Positions 1 through 4,134 of a DNA stretch of 6,320 nucleotides are shown piece by piece. Each line of letters opens with the position of its first letter. The stretch's first letter is position 1. A program made the position numbers and the translations under genes. The notes beneath the pieces are model-generated. The model ran no database searches and was not told the origin of the DNA. It saw only the letters and a program-made list of their open reading frames with translations. The stretch comes from Lachnospiraceae bacterium. Its GTDB lineage: Bacteria; Bacillota; Clostridia; Lachnospirales; Lachnospiraceae. The stretch covers positions 1 through 6,320 of the forward strand of contig VSNR01000379.1 in the NCBI GenBank assembly GCA_009774345.1, given 5' to 3'.

Positions 1-102
1 TTATTACATCATATAGTGTGGTTAGTGAAAAAAAGGTATAATACGAGTGAGTTAAGTAACATCAAATTTACCGAAAAAATATTTATATGCATTAGGTTTT
101 AG
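1..102 (+). other. Left flank and junction; open frame without recognised product
   Basis: Frame 1 is open from the first base to a TAG at 100-102 and passes through the attL repeat. If the element were excised precisely, the frame would instead end in TAA a few codons beyond the repeat (TAA at 5423-5425). The peptide is not recognised. A TATAAT hexamer at 37-42 could equally make this a promoter region, with only a poor -35 (TAGTGT, 14-19) 17 bp upstream. The stretch is AT-rich and too short to decide. Confidence 0.2.
59..71. repeat. Candidate attL core, 13-bp direct repeat copy 1
   Basis: ACATCAAATTTAC occurs here and again at 5403-5415, 45 bp past the integrase stop codon. It lies left of the relaxase terminator, where the opposite end of the element is expected. 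The flanking bases differ between copies, so the exact match is 13 bp. Its role as a recombination core is inferred from position. Confidence 0.5.
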
Positions 103-286
103 CATAATTTCAATAATACAGAGCAGACAGAACCAGTGAAAATGCAGACAGGAGATTCCAATATAATGGAATCTTTATATATAGTAAAGTATAACATAGA
201 TATGGAGTGCAATACATGAAAAAACAATATAGGAAGATACATAGGATTAAAATATTAAAATGGTTAAAATATAAGGTCTGCCTTAT
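72..286. other. AT-rich left end of the element, no recognised gene
   Basis: This very AT-rich stretch lies between the candidate attL and the relaxase terminator. It holds two direct copies of GCAGACAG (123-130 and 144-151), 21 bp apart start to start, about two helical turns. It also holds an 8-bp hairpin AGATTCCA/TGGAATCT (153-160 and 167-174) and a 29-codon ORF (216-305) with a GGAG motif upstream. The repeats are reasonable candidates for integrase or excisionase arm sites, by inference from their place near the end. Confidence 0.4.
153..174. other. Perfect 8-bp hairpin near the left end
   Basis: AGATTCCA and TGGAATCT pair perfectly around a 6-nt loop (ATATAA). It is followed on the plus strand only by the weak U tract TTATATATA, so a terminator role is doubtful. 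A protein-binding dyad is an equal possibility. Confidence 0.35.
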
Positions 287-305
287 AAAAGAGGGTGTAC
301 CGTAA
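216..305 (+). CDS. Possible very basic 29-residue peptide (weak)
   Basis: The ORF runs from ATG at 216 to TAA at 303-305. It has GGAG at 204-207, a plausible 8-nt spacing to the start. The peptide is rich in Lys and Arg (begins MKKQYRKIHRIK) and matches no family known to me. Its 3' end runs into the 5' arm of the relaxase terminator, and its composition follows the local AT richness. It may therefore be a chance ORF; the Shine-Dalgarno match is the only positive evidence. Confidence 0.2.
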   Translation: MKKQYRKIHRIKILKWLKYKVCLIKEGVP

Positions 306-342
306 TGAAGTAAAAAGACTTCGCTGCGGCACACCCTCTTTT
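287..342. terminator. Bidirectional intrinsic terminator downstream of the relaxase
   Basis: AAAAGAGGGTGT (287-298) pairs with ACACCCTCTTTT (331-342). The stem continues inward as CCG/CGG (300-302 and 327-329) and GAAGT/ACTTC (307-311 and 318-322), closing on AAAAAG. It sits 12 bp past the relaxase stop codon. Read on the minus strand it ends in TTTTAT, and on the plus strand in six Ts, so it can stop transcription both ways. It probably insulates the mob operon from the flank. Confidence 0.88.
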
Positions 343-354
343 TTGATGTCGAAT

Positions 355-1782
355 TTAGAATGTTGGTTGGTTTTTATCATGTTTTTGGTCGGTTGTTTCC
401 TGTTGTATCGGAGTGCGGTCAAGATATCGGTTAAGGTTATCCCATTTCTGAGTAAGGGTTATGATTTCTTTCTCGGCAGACTGGTAGGTTTTTCGCAAGG
501 TTTCTTTTTTGGAATATAGGGCATTATAGTCGTTGCGTAGCTTTTCAACATCAAGGCTTTTCGTGTCAATGCCAAGACGTTTCAGCATATTTTCCGCACC
601 ATCATGGAGGATAAGCTCTGTTTCGTGCTGGCGCAAATATCTGTCCTTATCCTTTGATTTTTGATAGTGGATATGGTAGATACGGTTGGTTTTATACTGC
701 TCTGCATACTTTAGCACCTGCCCTAAATCCTTGAGCTGATGTTCCGTTTCCACAAGGCTTTCTCGTGCGGTTTTTACAAGTGCAGACTTGGCGGCAATTT
801 GCTTTTCAAGCTCGGAAATGGAGCCTGCCTGACTGTAACTTGCGGCGGCAATTTTCAGGTTTTGAATGTCAGCCCAATGTTTCAGACCGGGGCTTTCCGC
901 AAACTTAGCTCCTGTGATGTCAATGAGATTTTTCTTTGAATAATCTTTAACAATGGGCTTCTTCCTGATGGGGAACGGGACACGCTTTTTATCCTTTGTA
1001 AGAGCCTTTTCTGTGATGCGTTCCTTAATCCGTTCTTTGGTGTATTCAGCACCTAAAGACTTTACGCTGCCACGGACAAAACGCTCCCTGTCCAGAGGAC
1101 GGAATGAAATAAATTTATGTGCTTTTTCTCCGAAGTCTGAGCCTTTGACTTCATAGCCTTTTGCTTGGATTAGTTCAATGCAGTCCTCATAAGTTGTGAC
1201 AGTTTTTATGGCTTCGTCAATATCAGCTTTTAACTGTTCTTTCCATGAAGAACCGCTTCTGCCAGCTTGCCATTCCTTATAGGTTTTTCCCTTGGATGCG
1301 CTTTTTGCAGACAACGGTTTTTCACCCGGAGTGATGACGGACAGTTCATGTTCCCGGCAGAGGTTATCACTCAGATTACGGATGTTGTAGTAAGTCTTTT
1401 TGCAGTCATGGTACTTCTCATGATTGACGTTATCGGCAGCGCAAAAAATGATGTGGTTGTGGACGTGTCCTTTATCTATATGGGTGCTGACAACATAGGA
1501 GTATTTTCCCTCTAAAAGTTTGTCTGCAAGCTCCACGCCTATCTGGTGGGCTTCTTTATAAGAAACCTCGCCGGGAAGAAAAGACTGTATCAAATGATAG
1601 GCTTTGTTTTTATCAGACTGGCTGGTTTTTGACAGGGCAAATTTGAAATCATAGGCGGCTGTTTCAGGGCTGCACCCGTAAGAAGAAATCAGTATGCCCT
1701 CGTCAGTTTTTGCAGGGTTGCAGATGTAGTCTACTGCTTTATTGACGGTTGCCGTGATAGCATGGATTTTTGTGTATGCCAT
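355..1782 (-). CDS. mobA: MOBP-type relaxase / mobilization nuclease
   Basis: This 475-residue protein is expected to nick one oriT strand, stay covalently bound to the 5' end and pilot it into the recipient. The N-terminal relaxase domain covers about residues 1-150. Tyr19 in AVDYI is the likely catalytic tyrosine. The metal-binding histidine motif is HIDKGHVHNHIIF (H101, H106, H108, H110), and the segment around residues 62-90 matches relaxase motif II. The C-terminal half is charged, with heptad-like coiled-coil segments around 325-365 and 420-460. The start overlaps mobC by 52 bp. AAGGAG lies about 14 nt upstream, an unusually long spacing that suggests translational coupling to mobC. The N-terminus MAYTKIHAIT fits the family. 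The length looks complete. The symbol is a family label, not a proven orthologue name. Confidence 0.95.
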   Translation of the reverse strand: MAYTKIHAITATVNKAVDYICNPAKTDEGILISSYGCSPETAAYDFKFALSKTSQSDKNKAYHLIQSFLPGEVSYKEAHQIGVELADKLLEGKYSYVVSTHIDKGHVHNHIIFCAADNVNHEKYHDCKKTYYNIRNLSDNLCREHELSVITPGEKPLSAKSASKGKTYKEWQAGRSGSSWKEQLKADIDEAIKTVTTYEDCIELIQAKGYEVKGSDFGEKAHKFISFRPLDRERFVRGSVKSLGAEYTKERIKERITEKALTKDKKRVPFPIRKKPIVKDYSKKNLIDITGAKFAESPGLKHWADIQNLKIAAASYSQAGSISELEKQIAAKSALVKTARESLVETEHQLKDLGQVLKYAEQYKTNRIYHIHYQKSKDKDRYLRQHETELILHDGAENMLKRLGIDTKSLDVEKLRNDYNALYSKKETLRKTYQSAEKEIITLTQKWDNLNRYLDRTPIQQETTDQKHDKNQPTF

Positions 1783-2087
1783 ACCTGTTTCATCAGCTCC
1801 TTTACTTCTTTTACATCGGCTTCATATACATTGCCTGTGGCGTTCATGCGCTTTGCTATCTGGTTTAAATTGTTCCCGATTTTGGCAAGCGCAGCGTTGT
1901 ATTCCCGCAGCTCCGTGTAATCAATGTCATAGACATAGCCATACAAAATCAGATGCCGGATAAAGGCGGCACGGCTTGTCATATTGGAGCATTTTGTTTT
2001 TTCATCAAGGATATATTTTTCATCTTCGCTGAGATGGATTACAATCCCATATTTTCGGGAACGGTTTTTGTTTCTGTGTTTGTCCAT
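1731..2087 (-). CDS. mobC: MobC-like relaxosome accessory protein
   Basis: This 118-residue protein probably binds oriT and helps the relaxase open and nick the DNA. The N-terminus is basic (MDKHRNKNRSRKYG). It is followed by a ribbon-helix-helix-like part (about 13-50: strand GIVIHLS, helix EDEKYILDEK, then TSRAAFIRHLIL) and the characteristic MobC segment IGNNLNQIAKRMN (70-82). The ATG at 2087 is chosen because AAAGGA precedes it by about 6 nt. An upstream ATG at 2204 would add 39 residues of unlikely sequence with no good ribosome binding site. It is the first gene of a two-gene mob operon, overlapping the relaxase in another frame and lying just downstream of the candidate oriT. Confidence 0.9.
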   Translation of the reverse strand: MDKHRNKNRSRKYGIVIHLSEDEKYILDEKTKCSNMTSRAAFIRHLILYGYVYDIDYTELREYNAALAKIGNNLNQIAKRMNATGNVYEADVKEVKELMKQVWHTQKSMLSRQPSIKQ

Positions 2088-2124
2088 TTGTTCGTCCTTT
2101 CTGGATATAATGATGATTTTGATA

Positions 2125-2145
2125 TTTATAATGCCGTTTCCGGCA
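2125..2145 (-). promoter_or_regulatory. Possible mobC promoter -10 and adjacent hairpin
   Basis: On the minus strand TATAAA (2125-2130) lies about 40 bp upstream of the mobC start. No good -35 is seen at the usual distance. TGCCG/CGGCA (2132-2136 and 2141-2145, 4-nt loop) forms a dyad immediately upstream of this -10, where a regulator or MobC could bind. This is a weak assignment. Confidence 0.25.
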
Positions 2146-2282
2146 AGGTTTTTAAAGCAAAAATGGGAAGCCCTGCCGCAGCGTGGGATACTGCATTTTT
2201 GCAAATTAGGGGGTCAGGGGGATATGCCCTCTGCAAGCAAAAACACTCAGATTCCCACATGGGGAAAGATGAGGGTTTGCCC

Positions 2283-2302
2283 GCCTGCGTATATACGCAG
2301 GC
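2283..2302. repeat. Perfect 20-bp palindrome in the oriT region
   Basis: GCCTGCGTATATACGCAGGC is fully self-complementary, with an AT-rich centre and GC-rich arms. A symmetric dimer such as a ribbon-helix-helix MobC is a plausible ligand, or it may extrude as a cruciform on supercoiled DNA. GCAAGCA (2233-2239) and TGCTTGC (2305-2311) form a looser inverted repeat around it. Confidence 0.8.
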
Positions 2303-2320
2303 AGTGCTTGCTTTTCTTGT

Positions 2321-2344
2321 GCAAACTGCCCGCAGGGAGTTTGC
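2321..2344. other. Stable hairpin within the candidate oriT
   Basis: GCAAACT (2321-2327) pairs with AGTTTGC (2338-2344). The stem continues as CCC/GGG around a GCA triloop with one bulged G, ten base pairs in all. It directly abuts the GTGTTGT/ACAACAC repeat. No T tract follows, so it is not a terminator. Confidence 0.7.
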
Positions 2345-2388
2345 GTGTTGTGCGAGCTTAGGCGAGCGTTATACAACACATAAGGGCG
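2345..2388 (+). other. Inverted repeat plus nic-like motif
   Basis: GTGTTGT and ACAACAC enclose two direct copies of GCGAGC (2352-2357 and 2362-2367). ATAAGGGCG follows at 2380-2388. An inverted repeat placed 5' of a TAAG-GCG motif on the cleaved strand is the known layout of IncQ-like nic regions. The match to the TAAGTGCG consensus is 7 of 8 bases, with G in place of the fifth-position T. Confidence 0.5.
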
Positions 2389-2443
2389 TTACCGCCCATC
2401 TTTTGTAAAGCCTTTCGGTGTTTGGACTGTAAGAGGATTGCTT

Positions 2444-2493
2444 TGGCAAATAAAAAAATGCCATAACCGGGACAGGACAGAATTACCCTGTTC
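2444..2493. other. Two small hairpins in the mob-regulator gap
   Basis: TGGCA/TGCCA (2444-2448 and 2459-2463) and GGACAGG/CCTGTTC (2470-2476 and 2487-2493, one wobble pair) lie in the gene-poor DNA between oriT and the HTH gene. The second belongs to a set of GGACAG-type dyads found elsewhere in the element. The function is unknown. Confidence 0.35.
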
Positions 2494-2609
2494 AGGCTCA
2501 TAGCAGTTTGAGTGTAGTTTTAAGAATTTATGATTTTATCCATTAAAAATTTTATCAGCCAGTGGGAGGAAAGTCAACAAAAGATAGCAGGAAAAACGAA
2601 AAACAGGGT

Positions 2610-2717
2610 ATGGAGGCTGTCAAAACAGTGAAGCAAAACAGCACTGAAAAATTTTTTAAAATTATTTTTTTGAATAAGACAGGTTTTGTCGGGTTCGTCT
2701 TTTACAATAGAATTTAA
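2610..2717 (+). CDS. Possible 35-residue peptide upstream of the HTH regulator
   Basis: The ORF runs from ATG at 2610 to TAA at 2715-2717, ending 23 bp before the HTH start, as an operon partner or leader peptide might. The frame is open from 2547, with an alternative GTG at 2562. The peptide has a Lys-rich N-terminal half and a hydrophobic Phe-rich C-terminus (NKTGFVGFVFYNRI) and does not look like random low-complexity sequence. No convincing ribosome binding site is seen (AGGG is too close to the ATG). An internal dyad CAGTG/CACTG (2626-2630 and 2642-2646) falls inside it. No family is recognised. Confidence 0.28.
   Translation: MEAVKTVKQNSTEKFFKIIFLNKTGFVGFVFYNRI
2686..2713 (+). promoter_or_regulatory. 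Possible promoter for the HTH regulator
   Basis: TTGTCG (2686-2691) and TAGAAT (2708-2713), 16 bp apart, form a mediocre sigma-70-like pair about 28 bp upstream of the HTH start codon. An AAGAC/GTCTT inverted repeat (2676-2680 and 2697-2701) overlaps the -35 and could be an operator. It conflicts with the possible small ORF being co-transcribed only from this promoter, since it lies within that ORF. Confidence 0.3.
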
Positions 2718-2740
2718 AATTTGGAAGAAGGGGGTGAAGC

Positions 2741-3070
2741 ATGAATACGACTAACCGCAGAACGGAAATTATGAACATTTTGATTCTCCGACGGCATACA
2801 ACGGCGAGGGAACTGGCAGATGAACTTGGTGTCACTACCCGCACGATACAGAGAGATATTCAGGCTTTATCCCCTGGCTTTCCGGTTTATACAAGGCAGG
2901 GCGGGGACGGAGGAATTTATATAGGGGATGATTACAAGCCATATGTGAATACCCTTTCTGCTGACGAGTTAAATACATTGTGTGAGATTTACAGACAGGC
3001 AGAGGGCGTACATAAGAAAATTTTATTGCAGATTTTACATAAATACGGACCCGATAAGCTGGAGATTTAA
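2741..3070 (+). CDS. HTH_11/DeoR-like transcriptional regulator, short form
   Basis: This 109-residue DNA-binding protein has a winged helix-turn-helix at about residues 5-61. The first helix lies near TEIMNILILRR, the second is TARELADELG, and the recognition helix is VTTRTIQRDIQALS (31-44). The wing is FPVYTRQGGDGGIYI. This is the DNA-binding part of YafY/DeoR-type regulators, but the WYL or sugar-binding domain usual in longer relatives is absent. Instead about 45 residues follow (SADELNTLCEIYRQ...), probably for dimerization. GAAGGGGGTG just before the ATG is a strong ribosome binding site and fixes the start. It is a likely switch for element genes; the target is unknown. The recurrent GGACAG dyads in the gaps on both sides are candidate sites, by inference. 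Confidence 0.85.
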   Translation: MNTTNRRTEIMNILILRRHTTARELADELGVTTRTIQRDIQALSPGFPVYTRQGGDGGIYIGDDYKPYVNTLSADELNTLCEIYRQAEGVHKKILLQILHKYGPDKLEI

Positions 3071-3085
3071 CATTGTCATTCCGCT

Positions 3086-3144
3086 AAAGCACATAATTTT
3101 TACAGAACCGTTCATAGCAGACGGAGAGTGCTTGTGTGCTTTTT
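3086..3144 (+). terminator. Possible weak terminator after the HTH gene
   Basis: AAAGCACA (3086-3093) pairs with TGTGCTTT (3135-3142), with CCGT/ACGG (3108-3111 and 3121-3124) in the long loop and five Ts at 3140-3144. It starts 16 bp after the HTH stop. The large loop makes termination inefficient or doubtful. Confidence 0.3.
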
Positions 3145-3219
3145 GGGCTGATAAGTCCAGAAATGATTTTATCCAAAACGGACAGAAAATCCTGTCCATG
3201 TGTACCTTGAAAATTGAAT

Positions 3220-3411
3220 ATGCAAATACATACGGGACGTGTGGGATATGCGGAGCCGCTATGCGGACACGCCAAGAGCTGCCTGCTTTCATTTTTGTGT
3301 GGAAGTGTATACGAAGGAATACTGAAATCTGGTATTGAAGTTAAGGTAGTGAGCGATGAATGTCTGGCAAAAAGTGTAGCAGGTACATGGGGCAATGAGG
3401 CATATCTTTGA
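3220..3411 (+). CDS. Unassigned 63-residue ORF in the leader (weak)
   Basis: The ORF runs from ATG at 3220 to TGA at 3409-3411; the frame is open from 3211. The product contains several Cys residues in its first half (LCGHAKSCLLSFLCG) and a more ordinary second half ending SVAGTWGNEAYL. No Shine-Dalgarno motif precedes the ATG, and no family is recognised. It overlaps the GC-rich hairpins at 3238-3271. It may be a leader peptide, a gene remnant or a chance ORF. Confidence 0.2.
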   Translation: MQIHTGRVGYAEPLCGHAKSCLLSFLCGSVYEGILKSGIEVKVVSDECLAKSVAGTWGNEAYL

Positions 3412-3466
3412 TAATGATACTTCCGATTATTCGGTCAATATAGAATGACGGTGCGATACCGATGTG

Positions 3467-3502
3467 GACAGTGTAATGAGCTGTCACCCGTATGTGTTTT
3501 TT
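3467..3502 (+). terminator. Possible attenuator upstream of xis
   Basis: GACAG (3467-3471) pairs with CTGTC (3481-3485), and more distant ATAC/GTAT bases may extend it. Six Ts lie at 3497-3502. The 11-nt gap between stem and T run is longer than in a standard intrinsic terminator, so this is a weak call. It would lie on any transcript reading from the HTH gene into xis. Confidence 0.25.
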
Positions 3503-3510
3503 AATATCTT

Positions 3511-3561
3511 CCAATAAAAGCATATCCTAATTATTGGCTGTGTTTTTATTGGCAGATATGC
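3511..3561 (+). promoter_or_regulatory. Interlaced inverted repeats upstream of xis
   Basis: CCAATAAAA (3511-3519) can pair with TTTTATTGG (3544-3552). Its first 7 bases can instead pair with TTATTGG at 3531-3537, because TTATTGGC is present twice (3531-3538 and 3546-3553). GCATATC (3520-3526) is the complement of GATATGC (3555-3561). The order A-B-A'-B' makes the two pairings mutually exclusive as simple hairpins. It lies 50 bp before xis. It could act as competing RNA hairpins or as protein sites on DNA; no experiment-independent choice is possible. Confidence 0.45.
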
Positions 3562-3610
3562 CAAAACCATAGCAAGAGAAAAGGAACAATCTTTAGGAAA
3601 GAGGTGGAGA

Positions 3611-3793
3611 ATGGAGGCAAAAATAAAGAAGAAAGAGTTTATAAGATATGACGAGGGGGCGGAACGGTATTCGATGAGTAAGCATAGTTTTATGAAACTT
3701 GCGCAGGAAGCTCATGCCGTGTATAAAATCAACAGAATTACTCTTGTAAGCGTTCCAATCTTTGAGGAGTATTTGGAATCTTTTCGGGTGTAG
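3611..3793 (+). CDS. xis: Tn916-Xis-like excisionase
   Basis: This 60-residue basic protein resembles the small winged-helix excisionases that accompany Tn916-family integrases. Recognisable stretches are EFIRYDEGAERYSMSKHSFMKLAQEA (about 9-34, helix-turn-helix) followed by VYKINRITLVSVPIFEEYLESF (wing and final helix). Such proteins bend DNA near the element ends and direct the integrase towards excision. The start follows AAGAGGTGGAG, a strong ribosome binding site about 4 nt from the ATG. The order xis - small DNA-binding protein - int at the right end supports the call. Tn916 Xis is of similar size (67 residues). No promoter is obvious directly upstream, so control may come through the structured leader. 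It may equally be annotated as a DUF-family protein. Confidence 0.8.
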   Translation: MEAKIKKKEFIRYDEGAERYSMSKHSFMKLAQEAHAVYKINRITLVSVPIFEEYLESFRV

Positions 3794-3809
3794 ACAAGTA
3801 AGCAGGATG

Positions 3810-3858
3810 AAGTCAATTTTTTTTGTGCGCCAAAAAGTATTGACTTTATGGCGCACAA
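3810..3858 (+). promoter_or_regulatory. Operator-like interlaced inverted repeats over the RHH promoter
   Basis: AAGTCAAT (3810-3817) is inverted as ATTGACTT (3839-3846), and TTGTGCGCCA (3823-3832) as TGGCGCACAA (3849-3858). Both pairs are perfect, and their arms alternate A-B-A'-B'. A' contains the -35 TTGACT, and B' fills most of the -35/-10 spacer. A repressor on these repeats would block the promoter. The downstream ribbon-helix-helix protein is the natural candidate, by inference. Confidence 0.65.
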
Positions 3859-3868
3859 GTAGTATTGT
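3840..3868 (+). promoter_or_regulatory. Promoter for the RHH-int operon
   Basis: TTGACT (3840-3845) and TATTGT (3863-3868) are separated by 17 bp, a good sigma-70-type match at -35 and four of six bases at -10. A start near 3875 would leave a short leader ending in AGGGAGG. It should drive the ribbon-helix-helix gene and the integrase. Confidence 0.6.
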
Positions 3869-3901
3869 AATGATAGGATTGTGAAGGGAGGCTGACAGCG
3901 G

Positions 3902-4087
3902 ATGGCAAAAATGGGCAGACCAAGATTGGAAAATCCGAGAAGTGAGCGTATTTTTATCCGCCTCACGAAAGATGAGCATACAGATGTAAGAGAGTATGCT
4001 GCCAACCATAATCTTACCATAACACAGATATTCGTTCAGGGCTTCAAAAAGCTGCGTGAGCAGGAGAATGAGGAACAGAACGGGTAA
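3902..4087 (+). CDS. Small ribbon-helix-helix DNA-binding protein
   Basis: This 61-residue protein has an N-terminal basic GRPRLENPR segment, a beta strand RIFIRLT (16-22), helix A DEHTDVREYAANHN (24-37) and helix B TITQIFVQGFKKLREQE (39-55). This is the Arc/CopG/MobC-N ribbon-helix-helix pattern, in which dimers insert the paired strands into the DNA major groove. AAGGGAGG lies about 10 nt before the ATG. It sits between xis and int, 44 bp before the integrase start. Its promoter carries two perfect inverted repeats, so autorepression and control of int are the likely roles. Alternatively it may be an accessory factor in recombination. Confidence 0.8.
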   Translation: MAKMGRPRLENPRSERIFIRLTKDEHTDVREYAANHNLTITQIFVQGFKKLREQENEEQNG

Positions 4088-4102
4088 ATGGCATTGTGGC
4101 TT

Positions 4103-4134
4103 CTTCCTGCGGTAAAGGAAGGTGGTGCATTATG
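4103..4134 (+). promoter_or_regulatory. Integrase ribosome binding site in a small hairpin
   Basis: The integrase Shine-Dalgarno AAGGAAGG (4115-4122) lies about 9 nt before the ATG at 4132. GGAAG (4117-4121) can pair with CTTCC (4103-4107) across a 9-nt loop. Ribosomes finishing the upstream RHH gene (stop 4085-4087) would reach this stem and could open it, so int translation may be coupled to RHH translation. Confidence 0.4.

Larger units (their letters stand above)
2252..2397 (+). other. oriT: Candidate origin of transfer (oriT)
   Basis: Five dyads follow one another in 146 bp upstream of mobC. They are TTCCC/GGGAA (2252-2266); a perfect 20-bp palindrome (2283-2302); GCAAACT/AGTTTGC with an inner CCC/GGG (2321-2344); GTGTTGT/ACAACAC (2345-2351 and 2373-2379); and GGGCG/CGCCC (2384-2388 and 2393-2397). 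The GTGTTGT dyad is followed directly by ATAAGGGCG. That resembles the IncQ/pIP501-type arrangement of an inverted repeat followed by TAAGTGCG^CCCT. By analogy the nick would fall near 2388/2389 on the plus strand, so the mob genes would enter the recipient last. Position and structure support oriT; the nick site is inference. Confidence 0.65.
3071..3610 (+). other. Gene-poor, hairpin-rich leader between HTH regulator and excisionase
   Basis: No gene of recognised family lies in these 540 bp. The stretch contains AAAGCACA/TGTGCTTT (3086-3093 and 3135-3142) followed by a short T run; GGACAG/CTGTCC (3180-3185 and 3192-3197); and overlapping alternatives GCGGAGCCGC (3250-3259) and CCGCTATGCGG (3256-3266) inside CGTGT/ACACG (3238-3242 and 3267-3271). 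It also has GACAG/CTGTC (3467-3471 and 3481-3485) with six Ts at 3497-3502, and the interlaced repeats at 3511-3561. One unassigned ORF runs 3220-3411. This looks like a long structured leader or a decayed accessory region; which one cannot be told here. Confidence 0.45.

Noticed and set aside
110..334. Minus-strand ORF with a hydrophobic, membrane-like product
   Set aside because: It starts inside the terminator stem, and its hydrophobicity follows from AT-rich sequence read as Phe, Leu and Tyr codons.
2088..2204. N-terminal extension of mobC to an upstream ATG
   Set aside because: The ATG at 2087 has AAAGGA at the right distance and gives the family length; the extension has unlikely composition.
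1953..2408. Plus-strand ORFs of 151 and 125 codons opposite mobC and the oriT region
   Set aside because: They run antisense to a well-supported mobC and through the dyad-rich oriT, have no ribosome binding site and no recognisable domains.
2690..2702. 13-bp repeat CGGGTTCGTCTTT also at 5025-5037, possible second att pair
   Set aside because: The second copy lies inside the conserved int coding region, and neither copy is at an element end. It is probably chance, and it shows that a 13-bp match alone is not proof.
3341..3523. 60-codon minus-strand ORF in the xis leader
   Set aside because: Only a weak AGGA motif precedes it, no family is recognised, and it runs against the direction of the surrounding operon.
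3810..3858. H-type RNA pseudoknot formed by the A-B-A'-B' repeats
   Set aside because: Only 2 nt separate A' and B', too few to cross an 8-bp stem; DNA operators or competing hairpins fit better.
3593..4009. Minus-strand ORFs of 138 and 102 codons
   Set aside because: They lie opposite xis, the RHH promoter and the RHH gene, and have no ribosome binding site or family resemblance.
4096..4131. GTG start giving a longer integrase
   Set aside because: It lacks a good ribosome binding site and adds residues absent from the Tn916 Int N-terminus.
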